11,530 nt of DNA, taken from the NCBI GenBank assembly GCA_034436375.1, contig DAOTVS010000249.1, positions 1 through 11,530 on the forward strand, read 5' to 3'. Shown one piece after another: positions 1 to 5,395 of this stretch. Below the pieces are notes generated by a model that was not told the DNA's origin, ran no database searches, and saw nothing but the letters and a program-made list of their open reading frames with translations. The translations under genes and the position numbers were made by a program. Each line of letters starts with the position of its first letter. Within the stretch, counting starts at the first letter, position 1. Origin of the DNA: DAOTVS01 sp034436375. Its GTDB lineage: Bacteria; Chloroflexota; Anaerolineae; SpSt-313.

Positions 1-170
1 ATTATCGGGTCGAGGCACTGCAACGCCCCAACCTGGACCTCCGCGACCACCAGGTCGTCGATTTCAGTACCCTATTATCGGGTCGAGGCACTGCAACTGG
101 CCGCCGCTGTCTGGGCGACAAAGGCAGCGATGGATTTCAGTACCCTATTATCGGGTCGAGGCACTGCAAC
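1..170 (-). CRISPR. CRISPR array, leader-proximal end (partial, runs off left edge)
   Basis: Two identical 37-base repeats lie at 61-97 and 134-170, and the last 24 bases of a third fill 1-24, giving a period of 73. The two spacers are 36 bases each (25-60 and 98-133). The base before both full repeats is G, so a 38-base repeat with 35-base spacers is equally possible. Read on the minus strand the repeat starts GTTGCAGTGCC and ends GGTACTGAAAT, the usual GTTGCA...TGAAA pattern of bacterial type I repeats, and it can fold through CAGTGCC with GGTACTG (one G-T wobble). I infer transcription leftwards, because the cas operon points that way and a promoter-like site lies in the presumed leader to the right. 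The newest spacer would then be 98-133. Both spacers can be read without stops on the minus strand, compatible with coding DNA as their source, but 36 bases prove little. Confidence 0.96.
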
Positions 171-289
171 CGACCTCAAGACCGCTCATTGGTCACGAAA
201 ACGACGGCGATTCGCGGACCTGGAGGGCCATCGGGGGCTCAGGAGCCAAGTTCAGGGCCTTTTTGGGCCATCTGCCTCGCTCCCCGCAC

Positions 290-328
290 CGCAAATCGCT
301 TTTTGTGTGCCAAGCCTGGCGATTTGCG
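290..328. repeat. Perfect inverted repeat in the leader
   Basis: CGCAAATCGC (290-299) and GCGATTTGCG (319-328) are perfect 10-base reverse complements with a 19-base loop. Neither strand has a U-run directly after the stem, so it does not look like an intrinsic terminator. It lies just inside the presumed leader transcript. It could be a protein-binding palindrome, for example for integration or regulation, or an RNA hairpin. No function can be assigned from sequence. Confidence 0.75.
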
Positions 329-349
329 ATAGGCGCCTTGTACCCGTAG

Positions 350-378
350 ATTATGCACCTTTCTCTTTCTCAATGCAA
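350..378 (-). promoter_or_regulatory. Candidate leader promoter driving the CRISPR array
   Basis: On the minus strand TTGCAT (378-373) and CATAAT (355-350) are separated by exactly 17 bases. The -10 box matches five of six consensus bases and the -35 box only three. Transcription would start near 343 and run into the first repeat at 170. The site begins 8 bases beyond the csa1 stop codon. A chance match cannot be excluded, but spacing, direction and place all fit. Confidence 0.5.
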
Positions 379-385
379 CCCATCC

Positions 386-1300
386 CTAAGCGCGGCTGCA
401 GAGCTCTGCGTAGGGGCAATCTGGTGCGCACATGCCGGGCTTCCCAGGGTCAATTCCTTCTTCCACGAGTCGCATGCGCTCGTCGCGGGATTCAATGAAC
501 CATTGCCGAAGTTCGTCGTCGATACGATAGAAATCGCGCTCGAGCCGCAGGCTCTTGCCGTCGAACGATGGATAGACGACGCAGCCGATATCGATGGGCA
601 TCTCGGTGAGGCTCTCCAGCACCAGGGCATAGCCAGTCGCAGTCAGCCTGTGGAAGGGTTGGGTTGGGCCGAATTTGAGGTCAGCGATCATGGGCTCACC
701 GAAGGCAAAGGCATCGGCCGAGAGATGAGATGACAGCCCCAAGAAACGGCCATCCAGTCGCTGCTCCACGACCACAGGCAGCGCCCAGGCCGCCAATGCA
801 TCGGGACCGATGTGAGGTTGGCGAGCCAGGATATCCTCTGCCCGTTCAACGATGCGTCGCCGCTCAAAGCCTGCCAGAACATACGCCTTTTCGCTCAGGG
901 ATTCCCGCTCAGCGGGTGCCAACCGGTCATAGTCTGTACCCTCCAACGCAGGCATCGGCAGGGCCGATAGCATCTCGATGCATTCTCTACCCTGCGTATA
1001 GATCGCCTGCTTGGCTGCCAGGATCATCCTGACAACCACGTTGTGCAATGCGCTGCCAATTACCATGGCTGCATTTGGCGCTGCCCGGCGTCCCTCCACT
1101 CGCCGCCAGAAAAGATCGCGTCCGGTCTGGCAATAGTGCCCGGCCACTTCCCACAACCCTAGCGGCGCCTCATAGACTGGCGCCAGGGGCGGTTGGTGCC
1201 AACTCCATCCTCGCAGTTCCTCGTTCACCGGCTCTCTTCGCGCCTCTGGCAGGAGCTTACGCAGCACATAACGTCGCTCCTCTTCGCTCAGGAAATACAT
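386..1300 (-). CDS. csa1: Csa1 (Cas4-like CRISPR adaptation nuclease)
   Basis: A 304-residue protein of the Csa1 branch of the Cas4/RecB-like nucleases, best known from archaeal type I-A loci. Csa1 is thought to process prespacer ends together with Cas1, Cas2 and Cas4. The N-terminal NEELRGWSW (residues 26-34) is typical of Csa1. PD-(D/E)XK features are visible: His86 in GSALH, Asp196, and the Asp207-Leu-Lys209 motif. Cys57 with Cys291, Cys295 and Cys301 would supply four ligands for an iron-sulfur cluster. ATG at 1300 is preferred because AAGGAGG lies 7 bases upstream. The same frame stays open back to 1591 through the repeat element and into the cas4 3' end, but that extension has no family resemblance. 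The gene is the last before the array, separated from cas4 by 175 bp of repeats. Confidence 0.9.
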   Translation of the reverse strand: MYFLSEEERRYVLRKLLPEARREPVNEELRGWSWHQPPLAPVYEAPLGLWEVAGHYCQTGRDLFWRRVEGRRAAPNAAMVIGSALHNVVVRMILAAKQAIYTQGRECIEMLSALPMPALEGTDYDRLAPAERESLSEKAYVLAGFERRRIVERAEDILARQPHIGPDALAAWALPVVVEQRLDGRFLGLSSHLSADAFAFGEPMIADLKFGPTQPFHRLTATGYALVLESLTEMPIDIGCVVYPSFDGKSLRLERDFYRIDDELRQWFIESRDERMRLVEEGIDPGKPGMCAPDCPYAELCSRA

Positions 1301-1327
1301 CGCTCCGCCTCCTTCGAGTGTAATTGA

Positions 1328-1390
1328 CCGGCCGATTGGAAATCGGGCTCTAGGGGCGCTGCGGCGCCGGCCGTCCACCTTCGTGGACGA
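1328..1390 (+). repeat. Palindromic element R1 (beta form)
   Basis: Contains the core hairpin CCGATT-GGA-AATCGG (1332-1346), then a GC-rich stretch with GGCGCTGCGGCGCC, then a second hairpin CGTCCAC-CTTC-GTGGACG (1372-1389, 7 bp stem). The only other copy with this second hairpin is R7 at 5249-5308. It sits about 30 bases upstream of the csa1 start on the mRNA. Confidence 0.85.
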
Positions 1391-1403
1391 AAGCAACCGT
1401 TCT

Positions 1404-1457
1404 GTCGGCGTAGGCCAGCGGCTGGCTGCAAGCCCCGAGAGCCCGATTTCCAACCGG
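1404..1457 (-). repeat. Palindromic element R2 (alpha form, degenerate)
   Basis: On the plus strand it begins GTCGGCGTAGGCC and ends GAGAGCCCGATTTCCAACCGG. The core hairpin has one A-C mismatch from AACCGG replacing AATCGG. The middle differs from other copies and forms its own hairpin, GCCAG-CGG-CTGGC (1414-1426). It lies 18 bases after the cas4 stop in transcription order. Confidence 0.8.
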
Positions 1458-1475
1458 TGGCGCTTTTCCCCACTT

Positions 1476-2069
1476 TCACCCGATACACAATTCATCGCCG
1501 CAATAGCGACGGAACTCGCACTCGCGGCAGCGCCCGGTATGGCGTGTAGGCGGCGGCATGCTCTCCCACTCCAGCAGGCGCCGCATGGCATGCAACGTGC
1601 GCGTCACATAGCGCCGCATGCCGGGCCGGATGGGCACCTCCACCGCCCGGCGTAGCGGGATGGCATAGACAAAAGCCCGCCGTACAGGTAACCCCCAGGC
1701 CTCCTCCAGCAGGAGGGCATAGGCGGCCAACTGGTAGCGCTGGTGTGTGCCGATGCCTGCAGTAGAATACTTGTGCTCGACCGGGATAGCCTCGCCTCTC
1801 GTGCGGATGGCCATGTCGAGTCGCCCAGCCAGACCCATGCGCTCGGATGTCAGGCGCAGATCCAATGCCCGCTCGCCTTCGGTCAGGCCATATGGGCGCA
1901 GGCTGCGCCGCTCCTCGCGCGTGGCCTCTTCCTCATGCTGGCGTATCCCCTCATCCATCTTATAGGTGAGGGGGCGGGTCGTTGCCAGAAAAACGGTAAA
2001 GTAAAAGACGCGCGCACAGTACAGGTACTGTCTTATGTCGGTCACGGTCAACGGCAGTGGCTCATTCAG
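1476..2069 (-). CDS. cas4: Cas4, RecB-like iron-sulfur nuclease; probable CTG start
   Basis: Cas4 trims prespacers and helps choose the PAM and orientation during spacer uptake with Cas1-Cas2. Numbered from the CTG start (197 residues), Cys18 plus Cys181, Cys184 and Cys190 are the iron-sulfur ligands. His45, Asp85 (GRLDMAI) and the Glu98-His-Lys100 motif form the PD-(D/E)XK site. No in-frame ATG or GTG gives the usual N-terminus. The frame preceding TVTDIRQYLYC reads LNEPLPL, which matches a normal Cas4 start (MNEPLPL-like) if translation begins at CTG 2069-2067. A GGAGG (2080-2076) lies 6 bases before that CTG. The alternative is TTG at 2051 (191 residues), whose nearest Shine-Dalgarno is over 20 bases away. 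With the CTG start the gene overlaps the end of cas2 by 8 bases, suggesting translational coupling. Confidence 0.93.
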   Translation of the reverse strand: MNEPLPLTVTDIRQYLYCARVFYFTVFLATTRPLTYKMDEGIRQHEEEATREERRSLRPYGLTEGERALDLRLTSERMGLAGRLDMAIRTRGEAIPVEHKYSTAGIGTHQRYQLAAYALLLEEAWGLPVRRAFVYAIPLRRAVEVPIRPGMRRYVTRTLHAMRRLLEWESMPPPTRHTGRCRECEFRRYCGDELCIG

Positions 2070-2334
2070 CGTGCCCCTCCTTGGCCGGTGGCCGGCGGTC
2101 GATCACCCGGCGCAGGGCCAGGTCCTTCTCGCACACAGGGAAAAGCTGCACATTGCCCTCCTGCTTGCCCAGCATGCGGCTGATCTTCTGCATGATCTCT
2201 TCCTGCCGGTTGCGCGTCAGGTCACCCATGAATGACGAGAACTGGATGCGATGCAGACCATAATCCAGGCATACATTGGCGATCCTATCACGCGCCCGGT
2301 CATTGGGAATGTCGTAGACGAGCAGGCACTGCAT
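2062..2334 (-). CDS. cas2: Cas2, CRISPR adaptation protein
   Basis: A 90-residue protein of normal Cas2 length with a ferredoxin-like fold. Cas2 dimers bridge two Cas1 dimers in the spacer integrase. The first strand carries the conserved YDI motif with Asp8, the acidic residue of the family. The motif FSSFMGDLT near residues 32-40 is also typical. ATG at 2334 is preceded by AGGA overlapping the cas1 stop, only 6 bases after cas1 ends, so the two genes are almost certainly co-translated. The 3' end carries the GGAGG that probably serves cas4. Confidence 0.96.
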   Translation of the reverse strand: MQCLLVYDIPNDRARDRIANVCLDYGLHRIQFSSFMGDLTRNRQEEIMQKISRMLGKQEGNVQLFPVCEKDLALRRVIDRRPPAKEGHAE

Positions 2335-2340
2335 ATGATC

Positions 2341-3354
2341 CTACCAGCGGCTGATGAACGGCTTATACTCGGGCCGCTCACCGCGCAGAAATGCCGCTAC
2401 CCGGCGTGCTTGAGCTTGAACGATCTGGCGCAGTGGACGCTGGTGGCCTTCGTGGCGCTCTGGTGCATCGAGGCGCGCCAGCACCTTTTCGGCCAGGAAC
2501 TTGCGCGTGCGCTCGTCCAACAGACCGTCATCATCGATCTTGAGAGCCACCCGCTTGTTGACCAGACCAAAGACGGTACGGTCCACCACCGGCTGGCGGA
2601 ATTCCTCGATCAGGTCCAGTACCAGACTGGGCTTGCCCGGCCGATCCACGTGCACAAAGCCGGCATACGGGTCCAGCCCGGCCAGAATCGCCGCATGCTC
2701 CACTTGGCTGTACAGAATACCATAGCCGTAGTTGAGTGCACTGTTTAATGGGTCGGTAGCGCCCCGGTGCTCTCGACCGGGCCAGGGCTCCTCTGAGAGC
2801 AGCATGCTTCCTATGGTGGACCAGTAGATGGCCGCCGCGCGGCCCTCACGGTTCAACAGCGCCGGGCGCAGGTCATCGACCCGCTCCGCCGTGAGCGCCG
2901 TTGCCTCAGTGCGCAGGGCCTCAATCTGCGCCGCCGCCTCTCGCGCCAGACGATAAGCATTTGAGTCTACCTGCTGCCGGTATTTGGCCATGTACTTGAG
3001 CAGATTGGCCTGGTTCGTTAGTTTGCCACGCGAGAACGCCAACGCCAGTGCCACCCCGCGCCCATCCTCGTACGCCAGGAGCTGTGCGCGCCGGGTCTGC
3101 ACCGTGCCGGCCAAGCCTGGCGCTTCCAGCCGCGCATAGGGGGCACCGTTGAAAGCCACAAAGCTGAGTGGAATTCCTGCCTCTACACACTTGCGCAGCG
3201 CATCGCAGGACAGGCTGACTCCGCGTCCCGTCACCATGACCCCCTCCAGCTCACAGAGGGCGATCTCCTGCGTGACTTTGCCCTCCTGTCGCACCTGCAG
3301 GCGCTCGCTCTTGACCCCCAGGAAGGCCCCGAACCCATCCACGATCAGATGCAT
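2341..3354 (-). CDS. cas1: Cas1, CRISPR integrase
   Basis: A 337-residue Cas1 that cuts and joins prespacer DNA into the array as a complex with Cas2. The N-terminal beta domain (about residues 1-75) is followed by the alpha-helical catalytic domain. Metal ligands visible are Glu170 (NREGRAAAIYW), His235 (FVHVDRPGK), and Asp247 and Glu250 (VLDLIEEFR). The NPLNxALNYGY-like stretch appears here as DPLNSALNYGYGILY (201-215). ATG at 3354 has GGGAGG a few bases upstream. It heads a tight cas1-cas2-cas4 block and follows a 237 bp gap filled with repeats. All active-site residues are intact, so it should be functional. Confidence 0.97.
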   Translation of the reverse strand: MHLIVDGFGAFLGVKSERLQVRQEGKVTQEIALCELEGVMVTGRGVSLSCDALRKCVEAGIPLSFVAFNGAPYARLEAPGLAGTVQTRRAQLLAYEDGRGVALALAFSRGKLTNQANLLKYMAKYRQQVDSNAYRLAREAAAQIEALRTEATALTAERVDDLRPALLNREGRAAAIYWSTIGSMLLSEEPWPGREHRGATDPLNSALNYGYGILYSQVEHAAILAGLDPYAGFVHVDRPGKPSLVLDLIEEFRQPVVDRTVFGLVNKRVALKIDDDGLLDERTRKFLAEKVLARLDAPERHEGHQRPLRQIVQAQARRVAAFLRGERPEYKPFISRW

Positions 3355-3377
3355 ACTTCCTCCCGCCAGCGCAGCCT

Positions 3378-3418
3378 GGAATTATCACAACCGATTGGAA
3401 ATCGGGCTCTCAGGGCCC
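3378..3418 (+). repeat. Palindromic element R3, first 41-base direct repeat
   Basis: This copy matches 3463-3503 with one mismatch in 41 (A/G at 3384 against 3469). It holds the core hairpin CCGATT-GGA-AATCGG (3391-3405) and the tail GCTCTCAGGGCCC, but lacks the second hairpin. The flanking TTGTGAYAATTCC (minus strand) is shared with R4, so the repeated unit extends outside the hairpin. Confidence 0.9.
3379..3391 (-). promoter_or_regulatory. Weak candidate extended -10 promoter ahead of cas1
   Basis: On the minus strand TGTGATAAT (3389-3381) reads as an extended -10 box (TGn followed by GATAAT, five of six consensus bases) about 27 bases upstream of the cas1 ATG. No -35 box stands at 17 bases: the sequence there is GAGCCC. 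The matching site in R4 reads GACAAT and is weaker. The match is suggestive only. Confidence 0.22.
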
Positions 3419-3462
3419 GAAGAGGGGCGGGTGTGGGGTAGCTACCAGTAGCTACCAGGCCC

Positions 3463-3530
3463 GGAATTGTCACAACCGATTGGAAATCGGGCTCTCAGGG
3501 CCCACAGGCCGGTTGTCGGCCTACGCCGAC
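3463..3530 (+). repeat. Palindromic element R4 (full alpha form)
   Basis: The most complete plus-oriented copy. Its core hairpin CCGATT-GGA-AATCGG (3476-3490) is followed by CTCTCAGGGCCC, then a GGCC-rich middle and the hairpin GTCGGC-CTAC-GCCGAC (3515-3530). It lies 62 bases after the cas6 stop in transcription order. Confidence 0.9.
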
Positions 3531-3591
3531 AGGGCACGGGCTTCGTCCATAGAGGTGGATGACCGGCACCACAATGCCCCCAAAGGTGATT

Positions 3592-4605
3592 TCAATCGCC
3601 TGGGTGCTCTCGGATGACGTACCACCCATCCCCTTTGACCGCATCCTTGCCCACATGCGTGAATTGCCCCCACACCAGCCAGGGTAGCATGGGGGCCAGA
3701 TCCCCCTCGAAGGTTGCCCGTCCCACAAGCCCGCTAATAGGCGTGGCACGCCGCCGGCGTGTGGAATAACTCTCCAGCTCCACCCATTTCGTGCCGTCCT
3801 CCGCCAGTCGCACCGCCCGGGCCAGCCCCACCAGGCGAAACTTGACCTCTTGATCCAGCAAACCCTCGGGCTCTGGTTCCTGCTCGTCACCGAATGCCTG
3901 TGCCAGCTCTGCCACACGCCACCATAGACGATGAAATACCGTGCCGAACACGGGGGCCTTGCACAACTTGCCTTGCTCGATCAACCGCGTGGGCGTCAGA
4001 AACTCGAGCGCCAGCCGCCCGGCGGGCAGCCTCTGCACTGCTTCCAGCACCTGCTCGTGGGTAATGCCGATATCCGGTACCCTTACTGTCGCCTCGCCTG
4101 CCACCAGCACCACCTGTCGTGCTCCAATGAGAGGGTTCGTTGCCACTGCCTCCACCAGCCGCGCCTTGCCCCGCCCCCACCCTGCCTCCGCGGAGGATTT
4201 CCCCAGTCCCACCTCCTCCAGTGCCCGCAGGGCCAGCACCACATAGGGGAAGAGCTGCAGCGCCCGCGAGAAAAGCGTCAACCCGAATGTCAGGCGCTCC
4301 CCGGGCTCCAGTCGCATTGGTCCTCGCAACGGTGGGTCGATCACAAACGGCCGTGGCCGGTCGCGCCCCCGCTCCGCCGCCGGATCCAGCGTGCTCACCA
4401 GCAGGCAAACCGGGCATGCTGCAGCGAGCATACACTCTGCACATGATGATAGCCGCTTCTGCGCGCAGAATCCACCCCAGGGCCCGTGCTCCTGCCCGCG
4501 CAGGGCATTGTAGAGGGCCCCGCGCAACGCGCTCCCCTGATGCTCATTCAACGTAATCGGCGTCAGCGCCTCGAGTGTGAACTCGAGACGGTGAGCGGTC
4601 AGCAT
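3592..4605 (-). CDS. cas6: Cas6, pre-crRNA processing endoribonuclease
   Basis: A 337-residue Cas6 (RAMP superfamily) that cuts the array transcript inside each repeat and leaves the 5' handle of the crRNA. The C-terminal part has the signature VWGQFTHVGKDAVKGDG (311-327), the glycine-rich element of the Cas6_C family. The middle GERLTFGLTLFSRALQLFPY (102-121) is also typical. The catalytic residue is not certain; His317 is a candidate. A cysteine cluster at 47, 55, 58, 64 and 67 suggests a metal site. ATG at 4605 is chosen because AAAGGAG lies about 10 bases upstream and the protein begins MLTAHRLEFTLEALTPI, a proper first RAMP strand. The frame stays open upstream to 4797 through the repeat, without family resemblance. 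It is the only effector gene placed outside the tight cas8-cas3 block. Confidence 0.93.
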   Translation of the reverse strand: MLTAHRLEFTLEALTPITLNEHQGSALRGALYNALRGQEHGPWGGFCAQKRLSSCAECMLAAACPVCLLVSTLDPAAERGRDRPRPFVIDPPLRGPMRLEPGERLTFGLTLFSRALQLFPYVVLALRALEEVGLGKSSAEAGWGRGKARLVEAVATNPLIGARQVVLVAGEATVRVPDIGITHEQVLEAVQRLPAGRLALEFLTPTRLIEQGKLCKAPVFGTVFHRLWWRVAELAQAFGDEQEPEPEGLLDQEVKFRLVGLARAVRLAEDGTKWVELESYSTRRRRATPISGLVGRATFEGDLAPMLPWLVWGQFTHVGKDAVKGDGWYVIREHPGD

Positions 4606-4627
4606 GGCGTGACAACTCCTTTCAGAT

Positions 4628-4690
4628 CCCGTCGGCGCAGGCCGGCGGCCGGCCCGCAGGCCCCAAAAGCCCGATTTCCAATCGGCTGTG
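4628..4690 (-). repeat. Palindromic element R5 (alpha form), left flank of tnpA
   Basis: This 63-base copy matches R6 (5165-5227) in the same orientation with about seven mismatches by eye. It includes CCGATT-TCC-AATCGG (4671-4685), GGCC-CGCA-GGCC, and the hairpin GTCGGC-GCAG-GCCGGC, which keeps pairing through one T-G wobble. It begins 22 bases upstream of the cas6 start and ends 6 bases from the tnpA stop. Confidence 0.88.
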
Positions 4691-4696
4691 ACCTCT

Positions 4697-5140
4697 CTAC
4701 TCTTTCTGCTCCCCAGTTCCCTGCACCTCCTCTGACACCTCCTCCCACTCTGCCACCAGATCCTCCTCGCGATGGTGCTCCTTTTGCCGCTCCACATACC
4801 CGATGATCCGTTCCAGGTCCCACCGGCTCACCGAAAATGCCCCATAGGTGCCCTGCCATTTGAACTCGCCCTTGAGGCCCAGCGTATCACCGGCAAAGTG
4901 CGATGAAACCCCTTTGACCTGCTTTGTCAGGTCGGCGATGCTCACCGTCGAGGGAACACTGACCAGGAGATGCACGTGATCCGGCATAGCGTTCAACGCC
5001 AGCACCTTGCAGCCCATCCCCTGCGCCTCGCTCTCGATGTTGCGCAGCAACCGCCGCTCAATCTGCGGCGTGATCAAGGGAAGCCGATCCCAGGTTGCCC
5101 AGATCAGATGCACGTAGAGAGCCAGCTTGTTACGCCTCAT
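4697..5140 (-). CDS. tnpA: IS200/IS605-type Y1 (HUH) transposase, possibly REP-associated
   Basis: A 147-residue single-domain Y1 transposase, which in this family moves single-stranded DNA by cutting next to hairpins with a tyrosine. The HUH motif is His55-Val-His57 in MPDHVHLLV. The catalytic Tyr115 lies in IIGYVERQKEHH, with Gln119 four residues on as the expected third metal ligand. All key residues are present, so the enzyme may be active. ATG at 5140 has GGAGG 9 bases upstream; an ATG at 5158 is possible but lacks that support. The acidic C-terminal tail (about 125-147) is beyond the core fold. No tnpB is present. It sits in the same direction as the cas genes, between cas3 and cas6, and its frame is intact. 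RAYT versus plain IS200 cannot be settled here. Confidence 0.93.
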   Translation of the reverse strand: MRRNKLALYVHLIWATWDRLPLITPQIERRLLRNIESEAQGMGCKVLALNAMPDHVHLLVSVPSTVSIADLTKQVKGVSSHFAGDTLGLKGEFKWQGTYGAFSVSRWDLERIIGYVERQKEHHREEDLVAEWEEVSEEVQGTGEQKE

Positions 5141-5164
5141 GCTCGATCGCCTCCGCATTCAGTC

Positions 5165-5227
5165 CCCGTCGGCGTAGGCCGACGACCGGCCCGCAGGCCC
5201 CGAGAGTCCGATTTCCAATCGGCCGTG
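5165..5227 (-). repeat. Palindromic element R6 (full alpha form), right flank of tnpA
   Basis: Best-preserved minus-oriented copy. On the plus strand it has a perfect hairpin GTCGGC-GTAG-GCCGAC (5168-5183), the GGCC-CGCA-GGCC middle, then CCGATT-TCC-AATCGG (5208-5222). It ends the upstream side of tnpA and begins 25 bases before its ATG. Confidence 0.9.
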
Positions 5228-5248
5228 CTTCTCCCGTGCACAGGAGCC

Positions 5249-5308
5249 AGGCGATTGGAAATCGCCCCTGCGGGCGCTGCGGCGCCGGGCGTCCACCTCC
5301 GTGGACGA
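5249..5308 (+). repeat. Palindromic element R7 (beta form)
   Basis: The core hairpin here is GGCGATT-GGA-AATCGCC (5250-5266), a perfect 7 bp stem in which the outer C-G pair of other copies has become G-C on both sides. The second hairpin is CGTCCAC-CTCC-GTGGACG (5290-5307). Homologous to R1 across its length. Confidence 0.87.
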
Positions 5309-5317
5309 GATCGCGCC

Positions 5318-5357
5318 CCGTCGGCGTAGGCCCCGAGAGCCCGATTTCCAATCGGCC
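5318..5357 (-). repeat. Palindromic element R8 (alpha form with internal deletion)
   Basis: Compared with R6, the plus strand runs from GTCGGCGTAGGCC straight into CCGAGAGCCCGATT, lacking 19 bases between two GGCC strings. The core hairpin CCGATT-TCC-AATCGG (5341-5355) is intact. It forms a head-to-head pair with R7, as R2 does with R1. Confidence 0.85.
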
Positions 5358-5395
5358 GTGCTTCTTCGCTTCTCTTCTTCGCTTCCCTTCGCCTC

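Larger units (their letters stand above)
171..385 (-). promoter_or_regulatory. Presumed CRISPR leader
   Basis: This 215 bp stretch between the csa1 stop and the first repeat holds no credible gene. It has a promoter-like pair (350-378, minus strand) and a perfect 10 bp inverted repeat (290-328). None of the palindromic elements found in the other gaps of this operon is present. That it is the leader is inferred from its place between the last cas gene and the array. The alternative is that it is the trailer of an array read rightwards, which I think is less likely. Confidence 0.7.
1301..1475. other. cas4-csa1 gap filled by a head-to-head pair of palindromic elements
   Basis: This 175 bp gap is almost wholly occupied by two palindromic elements in opposite orientation (1328-1390 and 1404-1457), ending in the csa1 ribosome binding site. 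The outer ends form an imperfect inverted repeat, CCGATTGGAAATCGGGCTCT against its complement. No gene of its own is seen. Confidence 0.85.
3355..3591. other. cas6-cas1 gap with two direct copies of a repeat element
   Basis: This 237 bp gap has no gene. It contains a 41-base direct repeat (3378-3418 and 3463-3503), a tandem 10-mer TAGCTACCAG (3439-3448 and 3449-3458), the hairpin GTCGGC-CTAC-GCCGAC (3515-3530), and a degenerate GTCCA/TGGAT stretch near 3547-3561. The cas1 ribosome binding site ends it. Confidence 0.85.
4628..5227 (-). mobile_element. Candidate IS200-like / RAYT unit: tnpA between two direct repeat copies
   Basis: The 600 bp unit consists of tnpA bracketed by two 63-base elements, R5 and R6, in direct orientation. 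IS200/IS605 elements have no terminal inverted repeats and instead carry subterminal hairpins that TnpA binds; R5 and R6 have such hairpins. The boundaries are inferred from the repeats. No target-site evidence can be read without an empty site. Alternatively the transposase is a domesticated RAYT and the repeats are genome-wide REP sequences. Confidence 0.45.
5141..5395. other. cas3-tnpA gap packed with three palindromic elements
   Basis: This 255 bp gap carries R6, R7 and R8 and little else. A shared string, ATTTCCAATCGGCCGTGCTTCT, ends both R6 and R8 on the plus strand, pointing to duplication of a unit. A pyrimidine-rich run (5360-5395) leads to the cas3 stop codon. No gene is seen. Confidence 0.85.

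Noticed and set aside
1..170. Array read rightwards with its leader off the left edge
   Set aside because: The repeat ends, the operon direction and the promoter-like site at 350-378 all favour leftward reading. The alternative is not excluded.
290..328. Inverted repeat as a Rho-independent terminator of the cas operon
   Set aside because: No U-run directly follows the stem on either strand and the loop is 19 bases long.
2323..2336. TGCAGTGCCT at the cas2 start resembles the beginning of the CRISPR repeat
   Set aside because: The match is only about ten bases and lies in the coding start of cas2. Chance similarity is enough.
5140..5158. Upstream ATG at 5158 as the tnpA start
   Set aside because: The GGAGG at 5154-5150 lies inside that version and at a good distance from ATG 5140, which also gives the normal family N-terminus.
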